Positions 25,401-35,921 of a stretch of DNA of 64,000 nucleotides are shown here, piece by piece; positions within the stretch are counted from its first letter, which is position 1, and the number at the start of each line of letters is the position of its first letter. A program made the position numbers and the translations under genes. The stretch covers positions 11,498,501 to 11,562,500 of the forward strand of contig CM072878.1 of NCBI GenBank assembly GCA_036937835.1. The letters run 5' to 3'. The DNA comes from Pampus argenteus. Its lineage: Eukaryota; Chordata; Actinopteri; Scombriformes; Stromateidae. The notes beneath the pieces were generated by a model that was not told where the DNA came from, did no database searches, and was given only the letters and a program-made list of their open reading frames with translations.

Positions 25401-27311
25401 CACCTGTTTGGTCAGGTACTGATGCACAAAAGATGTAAGTGATAAAGACTTAGATTAATTAATATCCTGCATGTTTCCTGCAAGGTCACATCTTCAACAA
25501 ATTATATGTTTAGAGCTGAAATTGTTAGTTAATTAATCGATTCGTGGCAGAGAACGATAACATGAGTCCGTGAACAAGAATGTAGTCAATAAAATGTTTC
25601 TGTGAGAGTCCACTGTCTTCCTTGGAAAACTAAAGTCCCTATTCATTTTACACTTACTACTTGATTTCTAGGTATTTGACTTGTGAAAAATTGTGGTTGT
25701 ATATAAGTAAATTACTTTTAAATGCAACCATTTGTCTAGAGCTTTTTAAAGTGTATTCAAAGAGCTACACATCCCTGTATAACACTGCTATGTCCAGGCG
25801 TACACAGCACACAGCACAGTCATTAGTGAAGCGCATGAGGGTCAGAGAGACGTATGTGGATTACCATATCAACCTTAATAAATCCTCAAGCCACCGGCAC
25901 TCACACTGCTGTAAGCAAATTAAGGCTCTTATCTTTGTTAACCTGCTGAAAGCCATGTACCCAAACTCAAATAGATCAGCACTGTCTGCATATGCCTAGC
26001 ACGGAAATATTGGGTCAAACTATGTCTATTTACAAAGTTTGGGATCACAACCCGCACGTAAATCAAGAACTGTGCTCCACAGTTCACAAAAAGTAGACTT
26101 AACATATACCTTTGGATCCAAGAGTTAATCGTCTATTGATTTAGGCAACATCAGTTTGGTCAAGACATGTGAATATCAGCATTGTAGATTGTTGTATCCC
26201 CAATCTTATAAAACAAAAGCAAAGCAAAACCTTAATTAATATCTTGGAACACTCTCCAAGTAAAAGGTGGAAGGTGGTGAATGAGCAGGTAAAAGTTTTC
26301 CTATAATTAGGTACACGAACATCCTGCCAAGAGTATGCACTGTGCCAAAGGCTCACGAGGTCAGGCTGGTCAGGATAAGCGTTTACTCCATCCTATTAAA
26401 GTTAACAGAAATTCACAGTGACGCCTCTCTTCCAGTGAAACAGCTTTTAAGGTCTTACAACATGGACTTTTCTCAATGAATGGTCCCCTGTTGTAGACAC
26501 TTGCATATAAAATTCAGTTTGTTTGTGACAGCTTATTAAACACTGCATAAGATGCACGTTGAAGAAATAACTACACTGCAGCCACTTGAGACTGACATAA
26601 ACGTGTATTTTGCATGAGGAAACTTTTGGGAGCCTCAAGAACTCTGATTAGTTCCTTCCTAACATTTATCACCTCTATCTCCTGCAGCTGCTCCTGGTTG
26701 GTGGAGTACATCTGCTGCAGCGCCTGCTCCAGCTCATGGTTCCTGTCCAGGAGTGTTTTCCCAAGCTCTGCTGCCAAATGGAGATCTATCAAAACACAGA
26801 GAAACATGTAAACAAAAGACACTTCAATGCCCAAACACAGGCAAGTGATAGAATTAGATGTGTGTAAAGTACAAAAACATAAGACTTGCAGAAGTGCAGC
26901 TCACATGTTCATACATGTTCATCTTGTTGTCTCACACTATTAGTATCTGGCACTGGTGAATCACAGAGGAATGTAAGGCGTGCCACGGGATCTCCTTGTG
27001 ACCTTTTCTATTATATTCTGGATCTTGTTCAGCAGCTGTGTTGAATACATGTGGCATTACACTTAAACTTAGCCAGTAAAAGAGATTTTGTTTGGACTCA
27101 AACATGCATGCGATATGTGATTACTAAACACTACTAAATGACTCTTTTGGATGAACAACATTGGCAAAGAAGAAGGAGGATGCTTGCACAAACTATTGTC
27201 CACTATGAAAAACAGATTGCTCACTTCAGCAATTACTTTTTACATCCTTTATATTAATAATAAACTTGTTATTCTGATCGTATGTATCTCTGTTGTATTT
27301 GTTATATATGA

Positions 27312-27355
<44 letters not shown>

Positions 27356-27974
27356 ATTCAATGAAGTCAGTTGTTAGGTCTTTAAAATGTCACGAACAAG
27401 GTGATAAATATCGATCAGTGTTTCCTAAAACTCAAGATAACAAATGTTCAAATGTTTTTTTTTATTCTCATCATCAGTCCACAACCCAATGTTATTCAGT
27501 TTACTATCATATAAAACTTCAGCAATGAGAAAAATGCTTAAATTTGAATGATTGTTTATCAAAACAGCTATTAATTTAATGACAACCAATCGATTCATAG
27601 ACTAATTGTTTCAGCTCCACTTGCCATACAGTTCAATCATTACTAATAAACAAATCTCAGACCCAACAGCACAAACCAGCCTCAGGAAATCCTCTCAGGA
27701 TGTTTCAGCTTTTAAAACACATGACCGGTGTGATTCTGTGTCACAAGAAAAAAAGGCTGGAAACTTCCTATGAAGTTTGGAGGATAACTCATTGTATATT
27801 TGGAGTACTGGTCAATATACGCTTCATATGCATTAGTGTATATTGTCAAACAAAGTTTTGGGTGCGACCCCCACAGATGTGACCGCAGCTCTTACCGTGT
27901 TCAAGGTCCTGCGGGTCGTACCAAGACTCCCCGTTCTTGTCAAACTCTTCCTCCAAAATCACGTCAGTCAGCAT
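22455..27974 (-). CDS. cdr2: Cerebellar degeneration-related protein 2
   Basis: Seven coding exons on the minus strand join in frame to 468 aa: 27896-27974, 26673-26785, 25270-25418, 24906-25082, 23295-23615, 22851-23133 and 22455-22739. Family hallmarks are an acidic N-terminus with WYDPQDLEH, the block LAAELGKTLLDRN, then YLTKQVDLLRQMNDQHAKVY, SCLKELYDL, and near the C-terminus CIRRAEVVKQRGISLL plus EYKVLFKEIFTCIKKTK. Most of the middle is predicted coiled coil. Length is close to human CDR2 (about 454 aa). CDR2 is a cytoplasmic coiled-coil protein, the Yo onconeural antigen, known to bind c-Myc. The gene is head-to-head with mfsd13b, with start codons about 760 bp apart. CDR2L is the alternative paralogue; the neighbours favour CDR2. 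Confidence 0.93.
25508..25560. repeat. Terminal fragment of a dispersed repeat
   Basis: Reads TTAGAGCTGAAATTGTTAG, then TTAATTAATCGATT. This is the inverted form of the terminus seen at 27590-27618, in a cdr2 intron. Confidence 0.5.
27318..27351. repeat. (TG)n microsatellite in cdr2 intron
   Basis: About 17 TG units immediately before a MITE-like repeat. Confidence 0.95.
27366..27618. repeat. Teleost MITE/SINE-like repeat, near full length
   Basis: Contains GGTCTTTAAAATGTCACG, GATCAGTGTTTCC, CACAACCCAATGTTATTCAG and the terminal AATTGTTTCAGCTCCA. The same family lies at 55855-56130. It is non-coding. I recall such sequences as very abundant in percomorph genomes. The left end is cut at the adjacent TG microsatellite. 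Confidence 0.65.
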
Positions 27975-28731
27975 TTTACCGACGCGGAGGCAGAGACGAC
28001 TCCACCTGACAAGCAACCTGACACACACAGGTGTTACTAAAGCAGCTTGAGGATGTCTGCCGGCCACTACCTAGTGTAGAGAAATGTAAACTACATCCTC
28101 CCCGGTGTTAAGTCTGTTGTCTACAACGTGGCAAATCTCTAATACACCCCAACATCCGGTAGGTGGCACTTATGTTAGAAAATGACTTTTAGAAACTCAC
28201 GGTGAAACCTCTCTTCATTTTAACTGAACGTACAACGTAACGTTTATTATTATTATTATACAAGAAAGACTAGCAGTTAAAATATTTTAAATAATGTTTT
28301 TTTTTCTCCTTGTCGTAACTTCCTGCTCCCATTAACAGGCGTTATCGTTAACCAATCACGAAGGAGCAACTGGAGACAAAGTACTCTTCCGACCAATCAA
28401 ACGTTTGCTTTTAATTATTAAGCACCGCCCACAGTCACAGAAATCGAGTTTGACTGGAAGGCATTTCTGGTTTGAGTTTGAGTTTAATGTTAACCATTTA
28501 TCAGGAAGTAAACATGATGTGTGGACGTTTAAGAAAAGGATACAGCTGCAACAAACATGTTTATTGTTCCACTGCACAGTCTGAATTTTGAACACTTCTG
28601 ACTATTTTTCTCTAATATTGGTTAACAGTAACTATGCTAAACAGCAACATAGTTAACTAGTTATAGCAAGCAACATTTCCTAGGCTCCAGCGATTTAAAC
28701 CGACAGGTAACAAGTTACCTGAGCTGCGGTG
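27975..28731. promoter_or_regulatory. Bidirectional promoter region, cdr2 / mfsd13b
   Basis: The start codons of cdr2 (minus) and mfsd13b (plus) face away from each other across about 760 bp. CCAAT boxes on the plus strand lie at about 28351 (AACCAATCACG) and 28392 (GACCAATCAAAC). No TATA box is obvious. Shared control is inferred from the spacing only. Confidence 0.45.
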
Positions 28732-31700
28732 ATGGCCGTGGAGGAGAAACCTGCCTCAGGTGTGCGCACCAAAACGAATGTAATGCGACATGATTTGATC
28801 AACTTTGGGGTCAATCCTGCAGCACTGGCTTATGCCATGACTACTCTGGGATCTGCCATGATAAACAATATATTCAGCTTCTACTATGTGAAACTCTTTC
28901 TCAATAAATACAAGATATCAGAGGGAGCCTTCCACCAATCACAAGTGAGTATATTAGCTTAATATATTGCTGTTTTTTTTTTTTGTATGCCAATTTAATG
29001 ATTGATTCAGTTGTTGACAAATGATTGATTATTTGTTTAGTCTGTAAAATATCTGAAAACAGTGAAAAAAAGATGCCCATTAAAATATTTTTTTCCAAGC
29101 ACCTGTCCAAAACCTTAAGTACTACTACTTAACTACTCAATTTACAATCATGTAAATCCTAACATTTGATAAGCTAGACCAATCTTACATCTGTTTATTG
29201 ATTTTCAACAGAGTAAACACAAATAACACAAGAAACATTGTCTTTATTATGTTATGACATCCCTCCTCCACAGGTGGTGTACATGGTGTGGAATGCAATC
29301 AATGACCCTCTGTTTGGCTACCTGCAAGACAACTCTAAGGTGCCCTGCTGCTCTCAGCGGCGTCTCTCTATTCTGTACGGTGCTCCCCTTTACTCGCTGG
29401 CTTTTCTTCTAGCCTGGTTCCCATGGCGATCCTACACCCCTGGTGACTGGTTGAGCGGCTTACACTTGATGGTGGCGCTGTGCGCTTTTGACGGCATGCT
29501 CACTTTTGTGCTGCTGGCACAATGTGCCTTGTTTGCAGAGATTTCCAGCCACCATCAGAGCCGGTTAAGACTTGTAAAGTACAGCCAGGTAAGGTCTTTA
29601 TTTTTCTTCTGTATGCCCCAAAGCCAACCGGCTGACTGACCATCGTTGTCATATCACCTCCCTTTAAATTCCCAGGTGGCTTCTCTCATCGGCTCCTCCA
29701 GTGTCCTCTTCTGTGGTGTGCTGTCCAAAAACATGGAAGACTTTGCAGCCTTCCAAGCCTTCACAGTGATGGTCGCTATCCTGAGCTGTGTCTGCATGCT
29801 CTATACGGGCCTCCACAGTGAGAGCCGCTTTGATAACAAAGGATCTGAGTCAGACGCATCAGGGTCTGTTGATCAGACATCATTTTCCATGCTAACAACT
29901 TTGACGTGGCAAATCCTGACCAACAGAGACTTCAAGCTGTTTGTGTTCATGAACTTCTTTCAGGTTTTCATTCTGGCTTTCTTTAATAATTTTACCATGA
30001 TATTTGCTGAGCACCTGATTCCTCCAGATGTGCTTCCATCGCTGGCCAGGAGTGTCATGTACGGAGCAGGATTCATCTGCCCACAGGTAATGTTCCCCAC
30101 TGGCTCATGTTTTTTTAACAGTTCAAGGCTAGATTGGTAGCACTGGTGCATAATGAGCTGACAAATATTTAAATTGATTTTTATGTCAGCTTGGACTGTA
30201 GTGACAACTCCGCATCATTTGATCCATTTAAAGCACATATCCTTAACATTACTGCTGACTTATTCGAATCAAAATCTGTCACGGTTTTTAGGACATTTTT
30301 CTATTGTTTGCCGATTGTTTAATATTGTTTATCTGAGTTTTTTTCCAACAGAGCTCAGTAAAAGTGCCTGAATGTACCATACCACTTCACAGTAAGCTAT
30401 TATTAATATGCTGTTATTTTTATTCTTTGTCTCCATCCCAGCTGTTAGTGTTGAGCTGTGAGAAACTGCTCCGTGGTATTGGCTACTACAGAATCATCCT
30501 CTTCACCTTCTACGTGGAGGCTGCAATGGCGGCCATCATGCTAGCGCTTGGTCCTCAGCACTACTATATTCTGGCATCTTTCCTCACTGTTAACATGTAA
30601 GAAGTTAAATGACTTTTGACATTCCTTTTTTTTAAATTAATTACAATCCACTTTGATTGCATTAAAAGATACGCCTCTCTCCATTATCATCTTTGCAGGG
30701 TCATAATTCAAGCAGCCTTCAGTCTTTTCGGCCTGCCTTTGGCTGACATCATTGACACAGACCTGCAGAAGTACAAACGCAGGTAAACGAGAGTCTACAG
30801 CCATGCTAGCGACGCTGTAGGTTGTAGTTAAATGCGGCTAACGTTCTCACTATGAGTGTTTCTACTAAATTTCATCTGAATCCATCTGTCAGGTCCCTAG
30901 AGGCTAAAAAAAAATTTACCGGCATACTTCCACTAACTCAGTTGTCCCTCACCTACAGGTCAAATACACAGTGCTTTTGTCATTTTACAGTACTACTTAC
31001 AAAATTAAAAATAATACCACACTTTTGTAACTAGCACCAAATATACACACACATCTAATGAAACCAATTACTCATTATTTTGTCATTTATAATAAATCAA
31101 ATATATGTTATTTGACTAGTAATATGATATTTTATCACAATTTTCCTCTTTCTGTTCCCAACTTCAGTTCCCCTCTCTCCTCCATGGTGTTTGGGACGAA
31201 TGCTCTGTTCACCAAGCCGGCTCAGTCTCTGGCCCCAATGATAGTGCTTAATATCCTCAACCAGTTTGGATATGAACAGCTGAAGGAGGCAGGAAGGGAT
31301 TCGAATCCAAGGTACAAACTGTCTCTTCCTTCTTCTTTAGTTAAAGGTCAGAACATGAGCTGAATCAAATGAATTGAATTTAAACTTGACAATAAGAATG
31401 TGAGAAAGACACATTTCTTAATTTGCATCATATTTAATCTACCATTATAGATATTTTAAATCATTATAACGATATGCCTATGAAAGCCTATGAAAAAATA
31501 TTATTAATACAAACGTGTTTTCGTGTGAATATTCAGTTGCTCGATTGCATAACCATGCAACAATAACATAATTTTAACCAATATACTATTAGATCACTGT
31601 GCTAGATTAAAAGCAACAATTGAACAATTGAATTGAATAGCAACAAGCATGCATAAAAATGTTGAAGGACGGTATGAAATTTACTTTACTTTAAGAAAAA

Positions 31701-32053
31701 AAAACATTTATCTCACTTTTAAACAATTTGCCTAATTTGCAGTTTTCTCTAAAAGTTTCAATTCTGTTTTCCATCACCTGCATGGACAGATAACACAAAG
31801 GGTTGTTACCATTTGCATTTTGAAATAATTAACAGTGTTCGACAAGTCAAAAACAAATGTAATTGTAAATAAATTATTATGTATGTAACGGAGAATCTTC
31901 TTCTTTCCAAGTGCCTTGGAGAGCCTCCACGGTGTCATGTTCTACCTGGTGTGTTTGGTGCCCATGTGTGTCGCTGCTCTGCAAATCCTGGCTTGGAGAC
32001 CGTTTTCAATACGCAGCAGTCACACAGTTGACATAAAATATATAGATGGCTAG
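28732..32053 (+). CDS. mfsd13b: MFS transporter-like protein, MFSD13B/TMEM180 family
   Basis: Seven exons join in frame to 487 aa: 28732-28944, 29274-29588, 29676-30086, 30442-30596, 30699-30782, 31168-31311 and 31912-32053. The protein is strongly hydrophobic throughout, with about 10-12 membrane spans. It carries the family block VWNAINDPLFGYLQD near residue 75, an MFS-type loop-2 region, and MVFGTNALFTKPAQSLAP near residue 400. This is the MFSD13A (TMEM180)/MFSD13B group of atypical, melibiose-symporter-like MFS proteins. The substrate is not established. The position next to CDR2 matches MFSD13B. There are no internal stops and all splice sites are canonical, so the gene looks functional. 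A GTG precedes the ATG, but the ATG at 28732 is the natural start. Confidence 0.9.
28990..29075. repeat. Partial dispersed repeat in mfsd13b intron
   Basis: Reads GATTATTTGTTTAGTCTGTA, then AAATATCTGAAAACAGTG, like the left half of the 55855-56130 family. Truncated. Confidence 0.5.
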
Positions 32054-33190
32054 CTTTAATATTTTCAGCATTCAGAAGTAGCTGGTTGTGATATATATAA
32101 ATTGGGGTTTGGGGAAATTCTTTATTTCCAAGTAAGAGGTCCTGTTGACTGTAATTTTGAAAGTAATGTATAAATCACTGTAAAATGAGATAATCCAGGG
32201 TTATATTGATGGGGTTTAAAATACATTATAAAATATTACTCTATTTAAAGACAAGAGGCCTTAATGACCATTTGTTTAATTTGAACCTTGGATGCCACAT
32301 ATTATTTTTTTTTGGAGCTTATCAAATAATGTCTAATCTTAAAAAGGAGTCTCTAACTACTCAGCTGAAAAGAAATTTGTCCTGAACCAAGACAGGTTGG
32401 AGAGAGAGAGACCTGGAAGCAGAACATTAGACACCTAACTGTAGACTTGACTACTGTATGAAGGAGCATTTTTACTTTTTTTGCTGAACTATATATGAAG
32501 TGCTATCTTAAAGACTTCACACACCGAGCATCTTTATTGTTATAATTCATCAGTATGGTGGAGGGTGGTGAGAAAGCACTCCATTTACCTTAGTTGCACT
32601 CTGTCCAAAGTATGTTGTGTTTGATGAGTGAAACACAAGCAAGAGGAAATCATCTAGAAATTGCACAAGTTGCGAATATGGCGAAATTGCACTTGCACAC
32701 AATTCGACTGTCTACGGAGCCTTACACAGACATAAATATCAATCAAACAAACAAGAAAAATAACAAAACAACTAAAGAAAGGATCATTCATTTTAAGAGA
32801 AACTCCTCTCTGTCCCATGTAATTAATCATTGTCTGTTAATCAGTGAAAGGATAGATAGGATGGATAGGAAACATTTCTTATTTTTACAGAAACTAAGAA
32901 CTGGCCGGGACTCGGTTATATGGAAGTTATTGTACAGTAACTCAACATGATGCCTCAAACGTGTTGTTATTCTTTTCATTAAAGAATGTCGTACTGTAAG
33001 TTTCTTAAAAGTTTTCTGAGCAAAAATTTAAATTTAAATATAAAAATTTAATATTGTGCTGTAATATGTGCTGCATTAAATGTATATCTGTAATGTGCCT
33101 TTTTGTCATTACGTCATTTATCTATAATCAAATTCCATCTGCATGCAAGTCTTTCAGTTTAGTTTAAATGTTTTTTTTTAATAAATGTGT
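32054..33190 (+). other. mfsd13b: 3' UTR of mfsd13b
   Basis: No other gene seen. Candidate poly(A) signals are ATTAAA at 32978-32983 and AATAAA at 33180-33185. Confidence 0.5.
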
Positions 33191-33878
33191 TTCTACATAA
33201 CTACGTCCAGAGTATGTATTCTATTTTTTACATGTTTAAGAGTATTTAGTTTTCTTATATCAGAAGATTGTATGTCAGTAATCAGATCAAATCAATTAAA
33301 ATACCTGTAAGTTTATTGAATTTTCCTAATATTAACAAACTTGGTTTTGAGCAAAGAAGTATGAAAGTTAAATAAAACACTCAAAATGTAATAAATGATC
33401 AAAATTTGCTATGAAATCTACTAACTACTAACTACATTTTTCAAATTGATGAACATTTTTCAGAAAATGAGTCAAATTTGACCTCAAGGTAACATTTATC
33501 AAATTATATTTCAAACAGCTCGTTACTATCCTGGTTACATGGCAGAAAATCTTGAGCTTCAAACATTTCAGGAGAAACACTGACCTGGTTTTGCAGTTAG
33601 GACTGCAAATGCTATAAGAGAGAATGTATATAACACTGCTGAAACCAAAAAACTAGAGAGAAAAGCAACAATGACTCGGGACATTTGTGTATTTTTCTAT
33701 GTTACATTTCATTAGAAAAGCAGGGGAAGCCCACAGATAACTTCCTGTGGTTGTTTAGTCCTTGGTCACAAAAGTAAAGTTTCCAATGTCCTCAGTCAGG
33801 TGTTTCATAGGTTTGGAATTTCCTCTCGTTCAGGATGACGTTCTGAATCTGTCCATTTCTTTTCAATATCTTTAACGC
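33191..33878. other. Tail-to-tail gap between mfsd13b and igsf6
   Basis: Very AT-rich. It probably contains the igsf6 3' UTR, whose end I could not place. No METTL9 exon was found, although IGSF6 lies within METTL9 in mammals. Confidence 0.5.
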
Positions 33879-35177
33879 TTAGACATTTTGATAGATGTCA
33901 TCGTTTGATCTGTTGCACTCAGTACTTGCAGTCTGTAACAAGATTAAGTTTAATATGAAGAAGACAAAATGATGGCAAAATAGAACATTTTCGGATTGAT
34001 AGGAAACTGCATACGTGCTGTAACACAAGCCGTGCAGTCACGCTTACCCAATCTTTCTACTGACTACATCTAACCATAACATGCTGCAACAGGACTTACC
34101 TCAACTTGAGTTTGGTTTCTTTTAACAGTTTGTTTGCTTCTCCTGAAGTTCCTTTTGCTGTACATTTCTTGCAGAACATCGTGGAATTCTATTTTTCTAG
34201 TCGACTTTTTCTGGTTTGGAAAGAAATGAGCACATTTATTAAAAAAAAAAATTTCTTTATTTATATATAATTTAAGAACTTAACAGCTGCTCTGTCATTT
34301 TTGGTGTGGAAAGAACCTTTTCTGGCCAGAGGCCTTGGTTCCTGTTTCTATTTTCGCTTCTGGGAGTTTTTTCCCCCCGATTAGTGTCAGTCAACATGTC
34401 AAACATATCAGAAAATTAAAATAGAAAATCACACTTATCTACAACCTTGTCAGATGTGTACATCATTTTGTACGTGCAACACTTGCAGACGTGCTGAAAC
34501 AGACAAGAACAGGGGTATTTTCACAACAGAATATATTGTACAATTCAATTTTGTACCATTTTGTGTTAAATCCATTAGTAATTTACCTTCTTTATAATAA
34601 GGATCACTACTATAAAGCTGCTGATGATCAAGAGGTTAAATGCTATAATCAGGAATTTGTTTGTCAAGATTTCTTTTACTTCAAGATGTGTACCCGACCC
34701 TACATACTGTACACCAGATGTCGGTTCTCCTCCCGAAACTACAGCACAGTAGTAAATCCCTCTGTCACTGACGGTGAGTGACTTGATGTGTAAAGATGCT
34801 TGATCTAAGCTGTACCTGAGATCACTCAGGTTCAGATGAAAAAGTTTGTTTTGTTTGAAAACAAACCACTTGTAAAGCGGGTCTTTGGCTGAACAGCTTG
34901 AACTGACGTCACAACGGAGAACAGCATCACGCCCTGTTATCGTATAAATGATATTGTCTGGTTGCGATAGTGAACAGCCCTCTCTATTGCTTAGGCTTTC
35001 TGTAATGGAAAAAGGAAATATTCAAATTCAGTGTATTTTATGCTTTCATTGCTTGATTGAAAAGTTATATGTTACACAAGTTTGTTTTTATAATGTTATA
35101 AGTATAAATAAATAGAGAATCTTACCTATTACTGACAGGTAGATGAGTAAAAGAGAAAACTGAAACAAGCGCTCCAT
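33879..35177 (-). CDS. igsf6: Immunoglobulin superfamily member 6-like receptor
   Basis: Four minus-strand exons give about 209 aa: 35126-35177, 34587-34999, 34100-34210 and 33879-33932. In order: a hydrophobic signal peptide (FSLLLIYLSVIG); a single V-type Ig domain with Cys in AVLRCDV, Trp in YKWFVF and the DxGxYxC motif as DRGIYYCAVV; a J-like GSGTHLEV; one membrane span (IIAFNLLIISSFIVVILII); and a basic tail KKSTRKIEFHDVLQEMYSKR. That tail closely resembles the human IGSF6 tail around its KKSARRIFQE segment. It ends in DDIYQNV, a possible tyrosine signalling site. IGSF6 (DORA) is expressed in myeloid and dendritic cells. In-frame ATGs at 35216 and 35204 could extend the N-terminus, but 35177 puts the signal peptide first. 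Confidence 0.85.
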
Positions 35178-35824
35178 GTCGTGACTGCTTGTGAATGATC
35201 TCATGATTCCTTGCATGAATCTAAATGGCAGACAACATGAGACGTGGGTAAACTGCACTTCCTCAATATGTAGTTCCTGTTTATTTCGCCATTTTGCTCA
35301 ACATTTCAGTCTAGTTTCGACCAACGTGACATGATAATTATGTCATCCATTTTTATTGAGTGAGTGAGTGAGTGACTTTTGTGTCATTGAAAAGTACCGC
35401 AGCCCAATCATCCTTTTATTGCCTAACATTATGAATCATAAAAATTTCTGAAAATGTTAAGAACAAGTAGACATTTCTGTCATTTATGTGTATTGGAAAT
35501 GGAGCAATCTATTAAAGAGGGAATTTTTTCTTACATGTGCGGTCAGAAATATTTCAAAAGCAGTACATCCAGTGAAGAGAAATGGTGATGCAACTGGCTT
35601 CAAAATGTCTGTGACCAAATCATGCAATATTGTGTAGAAAGACAACAGGTTGTGGAGTGAGACGGACAACAAAACTGTTGAACGGGTCATCATCTCCTCT
35701 CTGGATCGAGGTCACAACTTGCTGTACTGCCATGCACATTCAAGCCCAGTTAACTGATGCAGCGCCACATAACTACTGCGTTGAACACTGTGCTTGAGAG
35801 TAAATGACACACAGAATACTAATA

Positions 35825-35921
35825 AATAATGAAGAAAATATTTTATTGAATGAAAGAAGACAATTCAAGAACTAGTTCATATTTTATGAACTCTGTTGAA
35901 AGGTGTCAAAAGGATGTCTCT
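35825..35921 (-). other. 3' UTR of myosin heavy chain
   Basis: About 100 bases. AATAAA on the minus strand lies at about 35842-35850. Another AATAAA overlaps the stop codon itself (35921-35926). Confidence 0.6.
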
